Below are positions 21,817 through 33,570 of a stretch of 64,000 nt of DNA, piece after piece. The stretch comes from Haliotis asinina (Eukaryota > Mollusca > Gastropoda > Lepetellida > Haliotidae), in contig NC_090281.1 of assembly GCF_037392515.1 (NCBI RefSeq), positions 51,996,753 to 52,060,752 on the forward strand, written 5' to 3'. The notes beneath the pieces are model-generated. The model saw only the letters and a list, made by a program, of their open reading frames with translations. It searched no databases and was not told the origin of the DNA. A program made the position numbers and the translations under genes. The first letter of the stretch is position 1. Each line of letters starts with the position of its first letter.

Positions 21817-24437
21817 TTCCTGTATGGTAGGCTTCAACATCAGCATGTTTCTATATAACCGACTTAAGCGAGAGTTATTTCCATCAACCGGAACCTACTT
21901 GTAGGTATCGTCCAACTCAAGAGCTTATGACTAATGTCTTGTGTGCCACCGGATGTACCAGTCACGTGTATAACATGGAGTGTCCTTCTGTATGTCGTAA
22001 GACCGAAAAGTAAACAGCCGATCGGAAGTGGAGTTTTCCGGAGTAACCGTATGTTACAAGTTTCAATATGATTTTGATATCATTTTATGTTTATCATAAC
22101 AATATACCCAATACTCATGCCAGTTTATGTTAATACTATTTTCATTTCAAATTAAACATAATTAAACCTTCATTGATAATTATGAAATAACATCCAGACT
22201 CAGGTGTAATAAGTTTCGTCATGAATACAATTTTATAACGGCCATAAATAACTCTCAAATAATATAATAACTTCATTCACACTTAAGCCTGAACATGTCA
22301 TTTTAAGACACGTTTTAAGCAAGATACCCTCGCTGACTCTTCACTTCCTTGGGGGTTTACATGAAATGCTTTTTAAACTCTGCTGTGACTAAACCGGTAG
22401 ATTAAACATTTAGGCATATTTTTCACCTGAAACTTGAGTATAGAGTTACCAATCAACGTCAGCATGACCGGTAGTAACCCAAGGCCGGTTCACAATGGTC
22501 AGCAGTGCTAGCCCTGGCTGGACATCGCGTTGAACGAAGGTCTGGTGAGGTGGGAATGTCAAGGTTAACGAAGGAAGAATGTGGATGACAGGTGCCCGTC
22601 AAATTGATGATGTGTAGAATACCTTGGCACAGATAAACACTGGGGGATCATTCATTCAATAAATGAACATTGTGTTGACCTGGCGATGGGGAATTTGGCG
22701 TACATGATACCGAACAATGTATTTTCAGTTTATTTTGAACTTTGGGGTTTCAAGGCAGTTAAAGTTCCTAAATATACCCCCGAAGAACATTCGTTTACTG
22801 ATCTTGTGTTTTTTAAATTTCTTTTTCATTCAGGGCTCTCTGTGATGAAAGTGTTTCCCAATATAACGATTTTGCCAACTAATTAATCACAGTTGAACCT
22901 TTAGAGAAAAAGTATCAAGCATCAGAGATAAGCTCTGTTTATTTGAAAAAAAGGTACAAAAAAGAAAATGGCAAACAAACATGAAGAAGCGGGCATCTAG
23001 GTTATAGCAGACTTATCTTTGAGCAGTAAACAAATAGAGAACAATCCTTTAGCCAAAGTAAGCCTTTCCTTAACGGCTATCCCTGTATTCACAAGAAAGC
23101 CATATGAACTGTCCTACTATATCAAAGAGGAATATCTCGATAAAGCCGTTCCGGAAACTTAATATTTTCCTCGCCGTGAAACCCACTGACCAGCCGTCCA
23201 AGGCTGATAGAGAAATGACCGCTCCGTTTCCTTCCCTGCCAAATCACCGGTATTTCCTCTTCTCCGCCCCGTAGGGACTTCAAAGTAGATTCTGGCACTC
23301 GCAGCGAGAGAAGTAGCTCGCCAAGAGCGACATATTTGTAATGGCAACAGCCCTGAGACAATGCCTCATTGTCATAAAGTTGAAATGTCCTTCTAGGTTA
23401 CCTACGCTCTTTGTGTCTGTCACAAGTAATATTAGTTTTGGAATTCTTCACGTTCGCAAACCCTGTCACACTGGGTTTGTGATCTTGAGAGGTCTGATTG
23501 TTACGGAAATTAGTTCCAATGATTTTTTATAATTCTCACGATAACCCGTTCAAGAGGAATCAAGGTAATTAAAGACTCTTTTGGGCAGGTTTGTAGATTT
23601 TGGGGTTAGTTTGTGCAGCTGGTAAATGACAAGGCGTGTCTGGAGGACAAATTAATCTATTTCAGAGATGTTATCAGTTCAAGGTCTTAACTAAAACCCC
23701 GTTCCAATATACACGACTCAAATGCCAATGCCCCAAAACATTCAAATTCAGACTGAGGTAAGGTAGAAACGACATAGGTAAACAGTCACAGCACATGGTG
23801 ACACTAGGTGTTTAGTGGCGTCCACACTCAGCACTGGAAGGTCGTTAGGGGCATATGAGACAAAACACGAGTATATATTGTCTATCTCAATAAGTTTTTC
23901 TTTTGTGCGTCGCGGTGGTATATCTGATCCAGTCAGAGCACTGCGTGGAGTTTGTTGTTAAAACTCGCATAAAACTTATCTTATCTGATGGATTTAGCAG
24001 CTTAAACTGAAAGCAAAGTATATCTTCAACATATCTTCAACATAACCTTAGGACTTCATACATGTATTTCATAGAATTGTTGAAAGACTTTAGTTATCAG
24101 TGCCTCGCGGCGTTGTTTAAAACATAGAAATTTAACGACTATTTTTCATAAATACTTTTACAGGTGTTTGTTAAACCCGACAAAAATAAAACATGATCAA
24201 AAGCTATGAATGCATCCGCGTGTCATTCACAGACTGGTATGCAGTCTATTAACTCGTGTATAACTGTACATGTATCGGCTCCTGAACTAGTTTGTTTACT
24301 GTTTGACGCAACAAACTCATTCAAGAACTCCTCGCACTCATATGTACATTTATAGATACATATCCCAACACAATGTCTGCAGATGGAACTCCCAGTATTG
24401 ATGGGTTATATTTTATACTCAATCCAAAACGTCACTG

Positions 24438-24548
24438 GGACGATGGGTAGCTGTTTGGTTGGCTTATCATGGCGGAGTTCCGGGTTCGAATTCCCCTTTT
24501 TCTGTCCTATACATTGAAACGTTACTGGAATAATGCTACTCACGATGC
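24438..24548 (+). repeat. Decayed tRNA-like SINE (family A)
   Basis: GATGGGTAGCTGTTTGGTTGG, B box CGGGTTCGAATTCCCC, then CATTGAAACGTTACTGGAAT. Low similarity. Confidence 0.5.
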
Positions 24549-24751
24549 CACTTCGTAATGTTTACTTCTAAAAATATATGGTGCAAAGACGCAATTGTTA
24601 CTTTAAAGAATCAGCATTGTTTTTGAGCAGTGAACAACAGAAGCAGCAACTCGCTGAGACTGCTGCCTCAGGTTTTTCTTTGAATGGAGACACAAACCTC
24701 TTGGTTACCTGTGGTAGGATTGTCCTACTTTGATTAATGCAATATACGTTG

Positions 24752-24753
<2 letters not shown>

Positions 24754-24831
<78 letters not shown>

Positions 24832-24973
24832 GCACGCACGCACACACACACACACACACACACTCACACACACTCACACACACTCACACACTCACACACA
24901 CACTCACACACTCACTCACACACAGACTCACACTCATACTCATACTCATACTCACACTCACACTCACACTAAT
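24754..24973 (+). repeat. (CA)n microsatellite with CACTCACA/CATACT variants
   Basis: Over 200 bp of CA repeat, interrupted by GCAC units at about 24827-24842 and grading into ACACTC and ATACTC units. It produces false poly-His and poly-Val-Cys frames. 24974-26700 holds no recognised gene. Confidence 0.97.
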
Positions 24974-26703
24974 ACAAAAGAAATCATGTCTTTTTCCTGG
25001 TGGAATTTTCCCTCGTGTTACAGGTGAAAACGCTCTCCTGGTGCCACGCAGGTGTATTTCTCACACGTCTTAATTAATTAAGTTGATTGCAATTGATACC
25101 TGTACATATCGTTTACCTTAGAGAGGTCATTTACATATCTAACCAGTACAACCCAGCTTATGGTGAACACAGCATGACCTGGGTTTCATGAGTTCACATG
25201 CTTCATTCACAAAATAAACACAAAAGATTCCGTATTCCAAGGACGCCTTTTGTGACGTCAGCGCCACCACACGTGTAATTAATGCCGGCAAGCCTTTCTT
25301 GAAATTCGTTTTTGTGTGACAGGGTTTACAACCAATACTAACAAAGATAGCAGATCAAAGGCGAGATCAACAGGTAATTTACAGGTATGCAAGGTGTTAG
25401 CTCTTGGTGTGGACAGGAGAACTTTGTTACTGTGAAGAAGTCAATTAACGGTTCAAACATGTGATCAGGGCTGGGTTATCGGGTGATGTACCTGGCCGTA
25501 GTAGAGTGCACGCATAGTTTCAGTTGGGGTAATGTTAGTCTGTTTGCAAATGGCTAGGTCACCAGGACACCAGTTTTGCTAACCTGGATTTGTGTGAGTG
25601 AGGGGTTTCTTTGACTGAACATCACTTTGAACGGTGTTTCAGTTACATTTATATATTTTGTATACATAATGCTGGACAGAAAGGCTTCGTGATGCAAGCA
25701 TTTGAAGTTCACTGTTAGTGCGCCCCGGCGGCAAGGGATGATGCCGACAAACCTGTCAACATTCTTGGGTGAACCGGGCTTAGACACTTATAGACTCACC
25801 CTCCTCCAAAGTCTCCCTGATTTAATTTACTCTGTCTTTATAATGGGATAATGTTCGCCAATTTTAGCTTTCCACTTTGGTCTGAACCTATGTGTGTGGT
25901 GCTGATAAATCCAGACATGTGATCGGGATCGACCAACATCGAATCAAATAGACTGAAACACGGTCTTACTGTTGAAAAAACATACAAAATTCAGTTTTAC
26001 AACAGAAGACAGCTAGGGTTTCCAGAGTTTCGTAAAGTACCAACTTTCCAGATCACCTAAACAAATCGTTCCTAAGTATTCTTGGCGGACTTACAGCTAA
26101 ACATTGGTTCATCGTGCTCCAAATTAAAAGACAAACATTTGTTCGAACTGAGTGCAAACCAGTTCCCGAAATACATTAAGGTGCCGTAAGACTTTTGCTT
26201 GCCTATAGATTGTATTTTCTCCTGAAATTGTATCTTTAGACTACGACAGGTATTCCTGTAGACAGGATCTGTATTTCCAGGTGTTGCCTTTCGTTTAAGC
26301 GAACTCTTACTTTTTATTTCTTTTTTCGCGCAATTAACAGAAACAGTTTGATACATAGTTCTTATGACAACTTAAACTGGGTAAGACAGAGCGGTGTTTC
26401 GGGGTAGACTGACTCTCCAAAATCTAAAATGCCGATCAAACAATTATATGCATCTGCTCGTTGGTCTAAACAAATACAGAAAGCACCTTTGCGTAAAAAA
26501 TAGTTTCTATGAAAATAGCTGAGTTAGCCAGACCTACACGACGGATGAAGGAAGTGTCGCCACTTTAGGTGGTACGTTCGGAACACTTCGTACCTTGTCT
26601 TCTGAATCATGTGATTAAGCAAGGGAGCGAATCGAGGCAACCTTTAATTTTTCACACAGATCTGAGAGCACACTTTATCCTTCCACAAAGATGACCATAG
26701 ATT

Positions 26704-26843
26704 GAGTGAGTGAATGGCTTTCATTTTACGCCTCAATATCACGGCTGGGGACTCCTGAAATTTGTATCCACATGGGGAACCGAACACGGGTCTTCGGCGT
26801 GACGAGCGAACGCTTTAACTGCTAGGTTACCCTACCGCCCCCA
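26704..26843 (-). repeat. tRNA-derived SINE (family A)
   Basis: CATGGGGAACCGAACACGGG, CTTCGGCGTGACGAGCGAAC, and a head ending TTACCCTACCGCCCCC. Confidence 0.88.
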
Positions 26844-26877
26844 AGATCATTGTGTGGAACTGGGGACCAGGCTAGCT

Positions 26878-26979
26878 ATTCTCGAAACGTTCGCAGCCAT
26901 ACGAACTTCTTAAGCCCATTCTTACACACTGGCTACGGTCAAAGTTAAGAATTCTTAGGGCTACGAACGTTTCGAGAAT
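26878..26979. repeat. Short fold-back element, perfect 16-bp ends
   Basis: ATTCTCGAAACGTTCG at 26878-26893 is repeated inverted at 26964-26979. Pairing continues imperfectly inward (GCAGCC/GGCTAC, CTTCTTAA/TTAAGAATTC). It abuts the SINE at 26704. Confidence 0.8.
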
Positions 26980-28639
26980 AAGGGCTCAGGTCACAACCCC
27001 TAGTGGCCTTTCTTGTTGCCTATAGCTTAAGGACGTGTCACAGTCTAGGAGCGTTTGGCCTTTCGAGCCACGATTTTGTGTTTATTGTCTGTTCATCTTG
27101 GGGAAAATTATTGCATTTAGTTTTATGCCGCTTTAAAAATTATTAGATCATTATCGCAGCGTGTGTTAATTATTCCAGACCGTTCGCCGTTAAGCGAATC
27201 TCGAACAACCCGGATCCCAGGTGTTACTCAGTGACGTGATGCCGATGAAGAGAGCTTTGTAAATCAGTATACACATTCCCATGTGCCCGGGACAGTGAGC
27301 GGGAATGTTAGAAAGTCTTGGAGGCAGTGTTTTGGCTACTTGTGGTTTCGTATCTGTGAACTAGATCGCTGTTAGGAAGTCGATCCACAGTTCATGGAGA
27401 ACTGGTCAAGTCCATTTGAGTTGAAACCACCTTGACCTATTCTGCTATTTCTCACATAGACACAGGTATGCACTTCTGCGTTGAAGTGTGCGGTTACAAA
27501 GCACAACAAAGTTTACGTACATGATAAGAATGCTCAGCGTATTGTGCAACGGACAATGGAGACGGGCCAGTGTCATCGTCAGAAGAAACATGCTTTGAAT
27601 AAATGTTACCTCTTATTAGCGACGTTCGGTTCAGTTAGAACACTGTGCATTGTCGACATTGCAGTTGAAAAGAATTTTAACTATACTGGTAGTTATTTGC
27701 TCGATTTTTTTCCTGTGACGGGCTTTATTGTCACATTCCGATATGTTAAACTGCTGATCAGGCACAGTGCGTGATTAAGGAGTAGACACGCGCCTGGTAC
27801 ACAGTTAACAGGTGCATCGGAAGGATGAAAACGTATCTTTCTGACGTGACCTTCCCTCAAGGGCAGACAATCCTACATTCTTGAACGCGCATAAGACGGG
27901 TGACGGAGCACCTACAAAGCTCCAATTAGACCGAAGGGAATAATTGTGGCATGCTTTTCAAACACTGGCATATGTGAAAGAGGATATTAAAGAAAGTTTG
28001 TACCGCCCCTGGTTATTTGTTAATTTGGAAGGATAATAAGTAGGGAACCGAATGCAATTAATAAAAAGTCAATGTCAGGGAAGTGCACGTATACTGCTTC
28101 ACAGCCTAAACCGTTTCACGGGGTTGGCATCTGTGGGGACAAACAGCATGTAATACAATGGTGCGTTGAAAGCGAATGAGGTTTTATAGTAAAATCAAAT
28201 CTTGGCCTCCGTTGTTAGTCAGCCAGCGAGATTTGGTTTCTGCATCCCTCAAACCAGCATTGACAGGCAGTTCCGAATGCAAAAACTGCAGCAGCGCTTG
28301 AATGTTTGTGGTGAATATACTGCAGGGAAAAGCTGTAAAGATTTGTAAAGATATGTTAACGTTGTTGGTTCATAATCTGCATAACATCCTAGTTACTAGC
28401 GGAGTACGGTCCACGCACTTGGCCTTTGTTGGCTTGATGCCCTCCAGTTTATCGCCTTTGACATGCGTTTCAAAACATGATAGTACTGGGAATCTAGACC
28501 GTGATTCGGGACAAATTACTTCCCCTGATGCTGCATAATGATATGATATTTACAGCGCTACCAATAACATCAACAAAACAGGAACAACCCAAAACTTAAA
28601 AATCCCCCAAAGCAACATTGCCAAAGACTGTTGGACACG

Positions 28640-28757
28640 GGGAGTGAGTATGTTTATTGGGCCACCTTTAGCAGTTATCTAGCTATATGAAGGCACAGGA
28701 CGCCAGAAATGGGCTTCACATATTGTACTCATGTGGGGAATCGACTCGACATTAGGC
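28640..28757 (-). repeat. tRNA-derived SINE (family A), truncated
   Basis: Tail side GGGGAGTGAGTATG, CGCCAGAAATGGGCTTCACA, TACTCATGTGGGGAATCGAC. The head is missing. 26980-28639 shows no gene. Confidence 0.75.
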
Positions 28758-29597
28758 TTGCCTGGGAAAAATAAGGAGCTTATCAGAATCTGTTCCTAGA
28801 CCACAGAGCAATATATCTTCCTATGTTCATCACTCACTCGCTCACTCTACCACCCACATCCTTACTCACTAACTCACTCACTCACTAGATCAGTCATGTG
28901 ATATAATTCCATCCCACTCATCTCCACGGGTTTCCCTTGATGCAGTTGTCCCGTGACTGAATGAAATTGTTTAACTAGATACAACGCAGTGTGTCAAGTC
29001 ATGTTCCGAACGACTGCAGCATACATGAAATGTACACGTAAGCATGCTCAACAATACAGGCCCCGGAACGCTATGCAATTACATGGCATTTACCTGCTCC
29101 CGTGAACGTGACAAATTTCTACACTGCCTACGTGATTATACACTCATTCTGAAGATAATCACAGCATCAAAAATGTAGGTACAGGTATGGACGGTTTTAC
29201 TTGTCATTGCGTAGGGGGAACAATGCTTGATTACAGGATTACAGGGAGGGGCGGGGGTGGGGGGAAGGGGGCAGTATATAGTTACTCCACGTGTTGACGG
29301 AAGCAGGTGTAGGTCATGGAGGTACATTACATACTGCGTTTTCATTTGAATAATCACTGTTCTGATGAGATGGCCAAGTAACATCCTGGCGTTCCTTTCC
29401 TCTGTCCATATGATACGAAAGAAATGCTGAAACGTGTACTATACTACAAACAAATATTTATATTTATAATATTTGAAACTTTATATCTGGTTTAGCAATG
29501 AGGGTTTCCTGAAATATGGTAGCACTTTTGTTTTCTTATTGCGATTGTCTTAGGCAGACAAACTCTACGTTCAGATCATGGCCAAAATTACTGCAAA

Positions 29598-29706
29598 CCT
29601 ACCTACCTACCTACCTACCTACCTACCTACCTACCTACCTACCTACCTACCTACCCACCTCCCTCCCTCCCACCCACACACCCACACACCTGCCTACCTA
29701 CCTACC
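29598..29706 (+). repeat. (CTAC)n microsatellite
   Basis: About 15 perfect CTAC units, then CCTCCCTCC/CCCACACA variants and a few more CTAC. It abuts the transposase fragment at 29707. Confidence 0.95.
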
Positions 29707-29949
29707 AATCTCACTCCTGTGCCGATGGAGCTCCTTTCCCATTGTGAAGGCACTTTGACCACGGTTTCGTAGTACAATCATTCTGCTAAAACGGTCTTGT
29801 GCGACAGCTGCCGCCCCTGGTAGACCATATTGACGTCTACAATAAATGTTACTTGTCTCTCGATATCGTGACTGCAGTCTGTAAATTACTGACTGTGAAA
29901 CATTACGACTTCGTGCCACAATACTCTGTTTTCTTTTGACTTCCATCAC
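29707..29949 (-). pseudogene. Tc1-type transposase N-terminal fragment
   Basis: The reverse strand reads RSRNVSQSVIYRLQSRYRET, then AAAVAQDRFSRMIVLRNR and QSAFTMGKELHRH. This matches the second helix-turn-helix and the AAQDRF..LxALRNR segment of Tc1-like transposases. No DDE catalytic part follows; the frame runs into the (CTAC)n repeat. It is a broken remnant, identified by motif memory. Confidence 0.65.
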
Positions 29950-29997
29950 ATCAGAAGGTACTTATGCGCCGGTATGTATCAGAACAGCTCCACCGAG

Positions 29998-30172
29998 GAA
30001 GTCGCGGTGGCTGAGCGGGCTAGGTGACTGACTTTGTGTGCGGGCGATTAAATGCCTGACTCTAAGAGTGTGGGTTCGAATCCCGGATAGGACTCAACCC
30101 ACCAAAAGTACAACATCTGTACTTTTCATCAACATCATTTACTAAGAAAGTGTGATACTATATGTTACATCG
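29998..30172 (+). repeat. tRNA-like SINE, Leu/Ser-type head
   Basis: GTCGCGGTGGCTGAGCGG, ATGCCTGACTCTAAGAGTG, GGGTTCGAATCCCGGATAGG, then AACCCACCAAAAGTACAA. It is the second family of tRNA-like repeat, paired with the reverse copy at 1085. A true tRNA is unlikely, because the anticodon arm does not form cleanly. Confidence 0.6.
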
Positions 30173-30659
30173 GTTACATATGATCACTTTCCATGTAGTA
30201 TTGTTTAACCATACTTTTGCCCCACCACTTTCACGTACATGCATCATGAAACACGCTTGAGCGAAATCCGTGTTTCCGCACGAAATTCAAAACATATTAT
30301 AGGTGGATAAATCATCCTCTAAATCCATTTACAGCAACACAACTTGGTTCCCACAAAATATTCCCAAAATGGAATACCACTTATTTGAAAAACCGAAGTT
30401 TATATACGAGCTTAACATGAAGAATACCAGTCCAACAAACAACTAGGTCAAGGTCTAAAGATATGCATGCTTACATTATCAACATATCAAGGTGCACATG
30501 AAGGTTTTAGGTTGCAGGTTACATCCAGGTAAAGATACAGATAGCGTAGTAGATAACACGACACCATTTTTCATGTGGTTGTACTACTTTGCTTTTAAAA
30601 TTTATTAATCGAGGAGGCAAACATGTCTTCATTCAAACTTAGGCTTTTCAATCAAACAG

Positions 30660-30698
30660 TCGAGTGAGTGAATGAGTTTAGTTTTACGCCGCATGAAA
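30660..30698 (-). repeat. SINE family B tail fragment
   Basis: GAGTGAGTGAATGAGTTTAG followed by TTTTACGCCGCA is only the 3' tail of the family. 30173-30659 and 30699-30830 hold no recognised gene. Confidence 0.7.
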
Positions 30699-30837
30699 CA
30701 GTCGAACAGGAACGGGTAAGCAATGGGTTTGAAACGAAAGGTTTCAGTCACTGACGGTCAGCTTTTCCTGGTGGCCAGCAATATATACTAGATATACTAG
30801 GATATATGTAAATTTTTAAATTATCAATAATGATCTT

Positions 30838-30847
30838 TTTATTTATT
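30838..30847 (-). terminator. Overlapping poly(A) signals for the arylsulfatase
   Basis: Two overlapping AATAAA hexamers on the minus strand, about 80 nt past the arylsulfatase stop. Position and spacing suit a real 3' end. Confidence 0.7.
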
Positions 30848-30922
30848 GATAATCTGATGAAATACCAATCATTAAAATACCAATATCCCTCAGATATTTT
30901 GTCCGGTATATATCCACAAAAA

Positions 30923-32407
30923 TCAGCACCAGCCTGGGCTCCAGTTGCCTCCATAGAGATCTGGATTAGATTTAGGATCATTCGGTGGTTGATAAGCTGG
31001 TACTCGCGTCTTCTCCCAGTTTTCAAGGCGCTGTTTCATCATCGTTACAAGCTCGGGGTACCTAGCAGACAGGTCAAAATGTTCGGTTGGGTCTGAGGTG
31101 ATATTGAACAACATATATGGCGGGAACTGATACTCGATGTCCTGTGTATTGGAACTTTCACCAGACGTTGGGAGAGGAAACCATCCATTGTGAGGTCCAG
31201 GTGACCCTCGTATCAATTTCAGGTCACCATATCGAATCGCTGAGGAGTTGGACTTGTCGTAGATGTTGTAGACGAACTCGTTTCGCTTACTCGGTCCACC
31301 ATTGATCAGCATATCGTACTGACTAACTCCGTCCATGTTAGGATCTGTGTTCTCTCCACCAGCCAGCTCCACCAATGTCGGGTACCAGTCCACAGCATGC
31401 ATCATTCCAGTGTTGAGGTAACCTGTCTTCTTCAGAAGGGTTTTACTGTAGATGAATCCAGTTCCTTTCGTTCCCCCTTCCCAGAGAGTATTTTTAGTTC
31501 CACGTAGGGGAAGATTGTTGGCAGCACCGTGAAAAGGTCCGCCATTGTCAGTCGTGAACACCAGCAGCAAGTTGTCAATAAGTCCACTTTCCTCTAAAGC
31601 GTTCGTGATGTTAGCAACAGCTTCATTGAGAGCACTGATCATTCCACAGTATGTCCTTCGTGTTAAGTTGTGGATATGGTTGTTCAGTTTCTCATACTCG
31701 GGGGGAACTTCGAGAGGTGCGTGTACTGCTTGAAACGGCAAATATAAATAAAGCGGCGTGTTCTTATCGTGGGATTTGATGATATCAACTGCTCGTTCTG
31801 CAAACACATGAGTTGAATATTTACCCTTGGCTTCCGTATATACAGAAGTGTTAAAGCGTAGATCATAGCCAGAAAAATTGTCATATGATTTTATGTGCCT
31901 GTAATAGTCCTCAGCGCCAGAGTAATACCCAACAAAGGTATCAAAACCACGGTAGGTCGGAGTGTATTTTATGTTGCAGAAACCTAAATGCCACTTCCCA
32001 ACAGCATGAGTGCTGTATCCCAGTTCCTTTAACTTCTGAGGGAGGAAGGTGAACTTGATGGGAACAAAGCCAGGAGATGTTGGCCTGATGACGCCATCCT
32101 GAAGTCCAGTATGGTAAGGAAAGTACCCAGTCATGAAACAGTTTCTGGATGGTGAACATACGGGCTGGACATAAGTGGAGTTCAGGATGACTCCGGCTTT
32201 AGCCAGCTTGTCCAGGTGTGGCGTCAACACCTGTGGGTTACGGAAACCAACATCGTTCCAGCCCAGATCATCCGCAACTATGAACACAATGTGTGGGCGT
32301 GCTGCACTGCCTCCATTTAGGTAAACGAAAATAAGAGCAATACTCGCAACAAGACGTGCAGGCTCCATGCTTGCATCTGATCTGTTACTGATCTGATTCA
32401 TTGACAC
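30923..32407 (-). CDS. Arylsulfatase (ARSB/I/J group), single exon
   Basis: Secreted or lysosomal sulfatase hydrolysing sulfate esters, probably of glycosaminoglycans or sulfated polysaccharides. It has 494 codons without an intron. Met1 and Met14 (ATG at 32368) are both possible starts; Met14 gives a cleaner signal peptide (LVASIALIFVYL, cut near GGSA/A). Numbering from Met1, seen: Asp46-Asp47 in FIVADDLGWND; the formylglycine motif CSPSR with Cys84; Lys138/His140 in GKWHLG; His229 in QAVHAPLEVP; Asp287-Asn288 in TTDNGGP; and Lys305 in LRGTKNTLWEGG. All metal and sulfate ligands are therefore present. The TGY after the motif replaces the usual TGR. Several N-x-S/T sites occur (76, 177, 186, 247, 266). 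The C-terminus NWSPGWC aligns with the ARSB end, so the gene looks complete and intact. ARSB versus ARSI/J, and the substrate, are not resolvable by eye. Confidence 0.92.
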   Translation of the reverse strand: MSMNQISNRSDASMEPARLVASIALIFVYLNGGSAARPHIVFIVADDLGWNDVGFRNPQVLTPHLDKLAKAGVILNSTYVQPVCSPSRNCFMTGYFPYHTGLQDGVIRPTSPGFVPIKFTFLPQKLKELGYSTHAVGKWHLGFCNIKYTPTYRGFDTFVGYYSGAEDYYRHIKSYDNFSGYDLRFNTSVYTEAKGKYSTHVFAERAVDIIKSHDKNTPLYLYLPFQAVHAPLEVPPEYEKLNNHIHNLTRRTYCGMISALNEAVANITNALEESGLIDNLLLVFTTDNGGPFHGAANNLPLRGTKNTLWEGGTKGTGFIYSKTLLKKTGYLNTGMMHAVDWYPTLVELAGGENTDPNMDGVSQYDMLINGGPSKRNEFVYNIYDKSNSSAIRYGDLKLIRGSPGPHNGWFPLPTSGESSNTQDIEYQFPPYMLFNITSDPTEHFDLSARYPELVTMMKQRLENWEKTRVPAYQPPNDPKSNPDLYGGNWSPGWC

Positions 32408-33000
32408 TGATAGTGTTCATTGTTATAGGTCCGGTTGTTATCACTGTTGTCATATGATGTTTCATGGACATAATACCCTGTATATGTAAAAACGTTCCGT
32501 TGTGCTGCTCACAGCCCAATCACAACTACTTATCTATCTATGCTTGATATGAGATGTCAAGGCCTGATCGAGTCTCTTAAATAAACATAACATACGGAAA
32601 TCAAGGAAAGTTAAGGTATACAGCTGTGCAGGCTTCATCACTGACACCGCTGCGTTAAGGACATGTGATGCCATTAAAACCTTCAGACTTTCTCTATCGG
32701 TGGGTCACTCGTATGGCCATCTTCGTTAAGTAAAGCTGCATTGCGGGGCTCGCAGTTCCATTCCTAGCCCGCACTGATAATGCTACGTACTCGGTCTGTT
32801 AGTACCATGACTGTGGGTCTCCCCACAGTGATGAAGGACAATCTCCCACTCGCTGACAAAGCAGTGATAACACATGTGCCGTTGTAACACCAGACAAGGA
32901 TGGCGATTCAAATATACAATACACGAGCTGTGGAAGGATTTCAATACTTTCAATTCCGCTGTCCAATACGTACATACTATAGGAGTCAGGAGTGTCCATA
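32408..33000. other. Upstream region of the arylsulfatase; no gene seen
   Basis: This should contain the minus-strand promoter. No convincing TATA box or other element was identified. Confidence 0.4.
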
Positions 33001-33570
33001 TTAGTCAGGACCGTCGATATTACCCTACAGTTCCGGTATTTGTGAGTAGTGTCGATATTAGGCAGGAGTCTCGGTGTTATTAGTTCCGGTATTAGTCAGG
33101 AGTGTTGATTTTAGGCAGGAGCGTCGATATTACACTCTAGTTCTGGTATTTGTGAGTAGTGTCGATATTAGGCAGGAGTCTCGGTGTTATTAGTTCCGGT
33201 ATTAGTCAGGAGTGTTGATTTTAGGCAGGAGCGTCGATATTACACTCTAGTTCTGGTATTTGTGAGTAGTGTCGATATTAGGCAGGAGCGTCGATGTTAG
33301 TCAGAAGTTTCGGTATTAGTCAGGAGTGGCGATATTAGTCAGGAGTGTCAATATTAGTCAGGAGTGGCGATATTAGGCAGGAGCGTCGATATTACCCTGT
33401 AGTTCCGGTATTTGTGAGTAGTGTCGATATTAGTCAGGAGTGTCGATGTTAGTCAGGTGCGTCGATGTTAGTCAAAGAGTGGATGTTAGTCAATAGTGTT
33501 GATTTTTGTAGATACTGTTTATAATTGTAAGTTGTGCCGATATGAGTCAATATTGCCGATATAAGTTTGT
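33001..33570 (+). repeat. Compound minisatellite: 18-19-bp units in a 110-bp higher-order repeat
   Basis: The base unit resembles GTCAGGAGTGTCGATATTA. A 110-bp higher-order unit starting TTCCGGTATTTGTGAGTAG repeats almost exactly at 33031, 33141 and 33251, then breaks into single variant units up to about 33570. Confidence 0.92.

Noticed and set aside
24598..25027. Poly-His and Cys/Val-rich open frames
   Set aside because: Produced by the CA microsatellite at 24754-24973.
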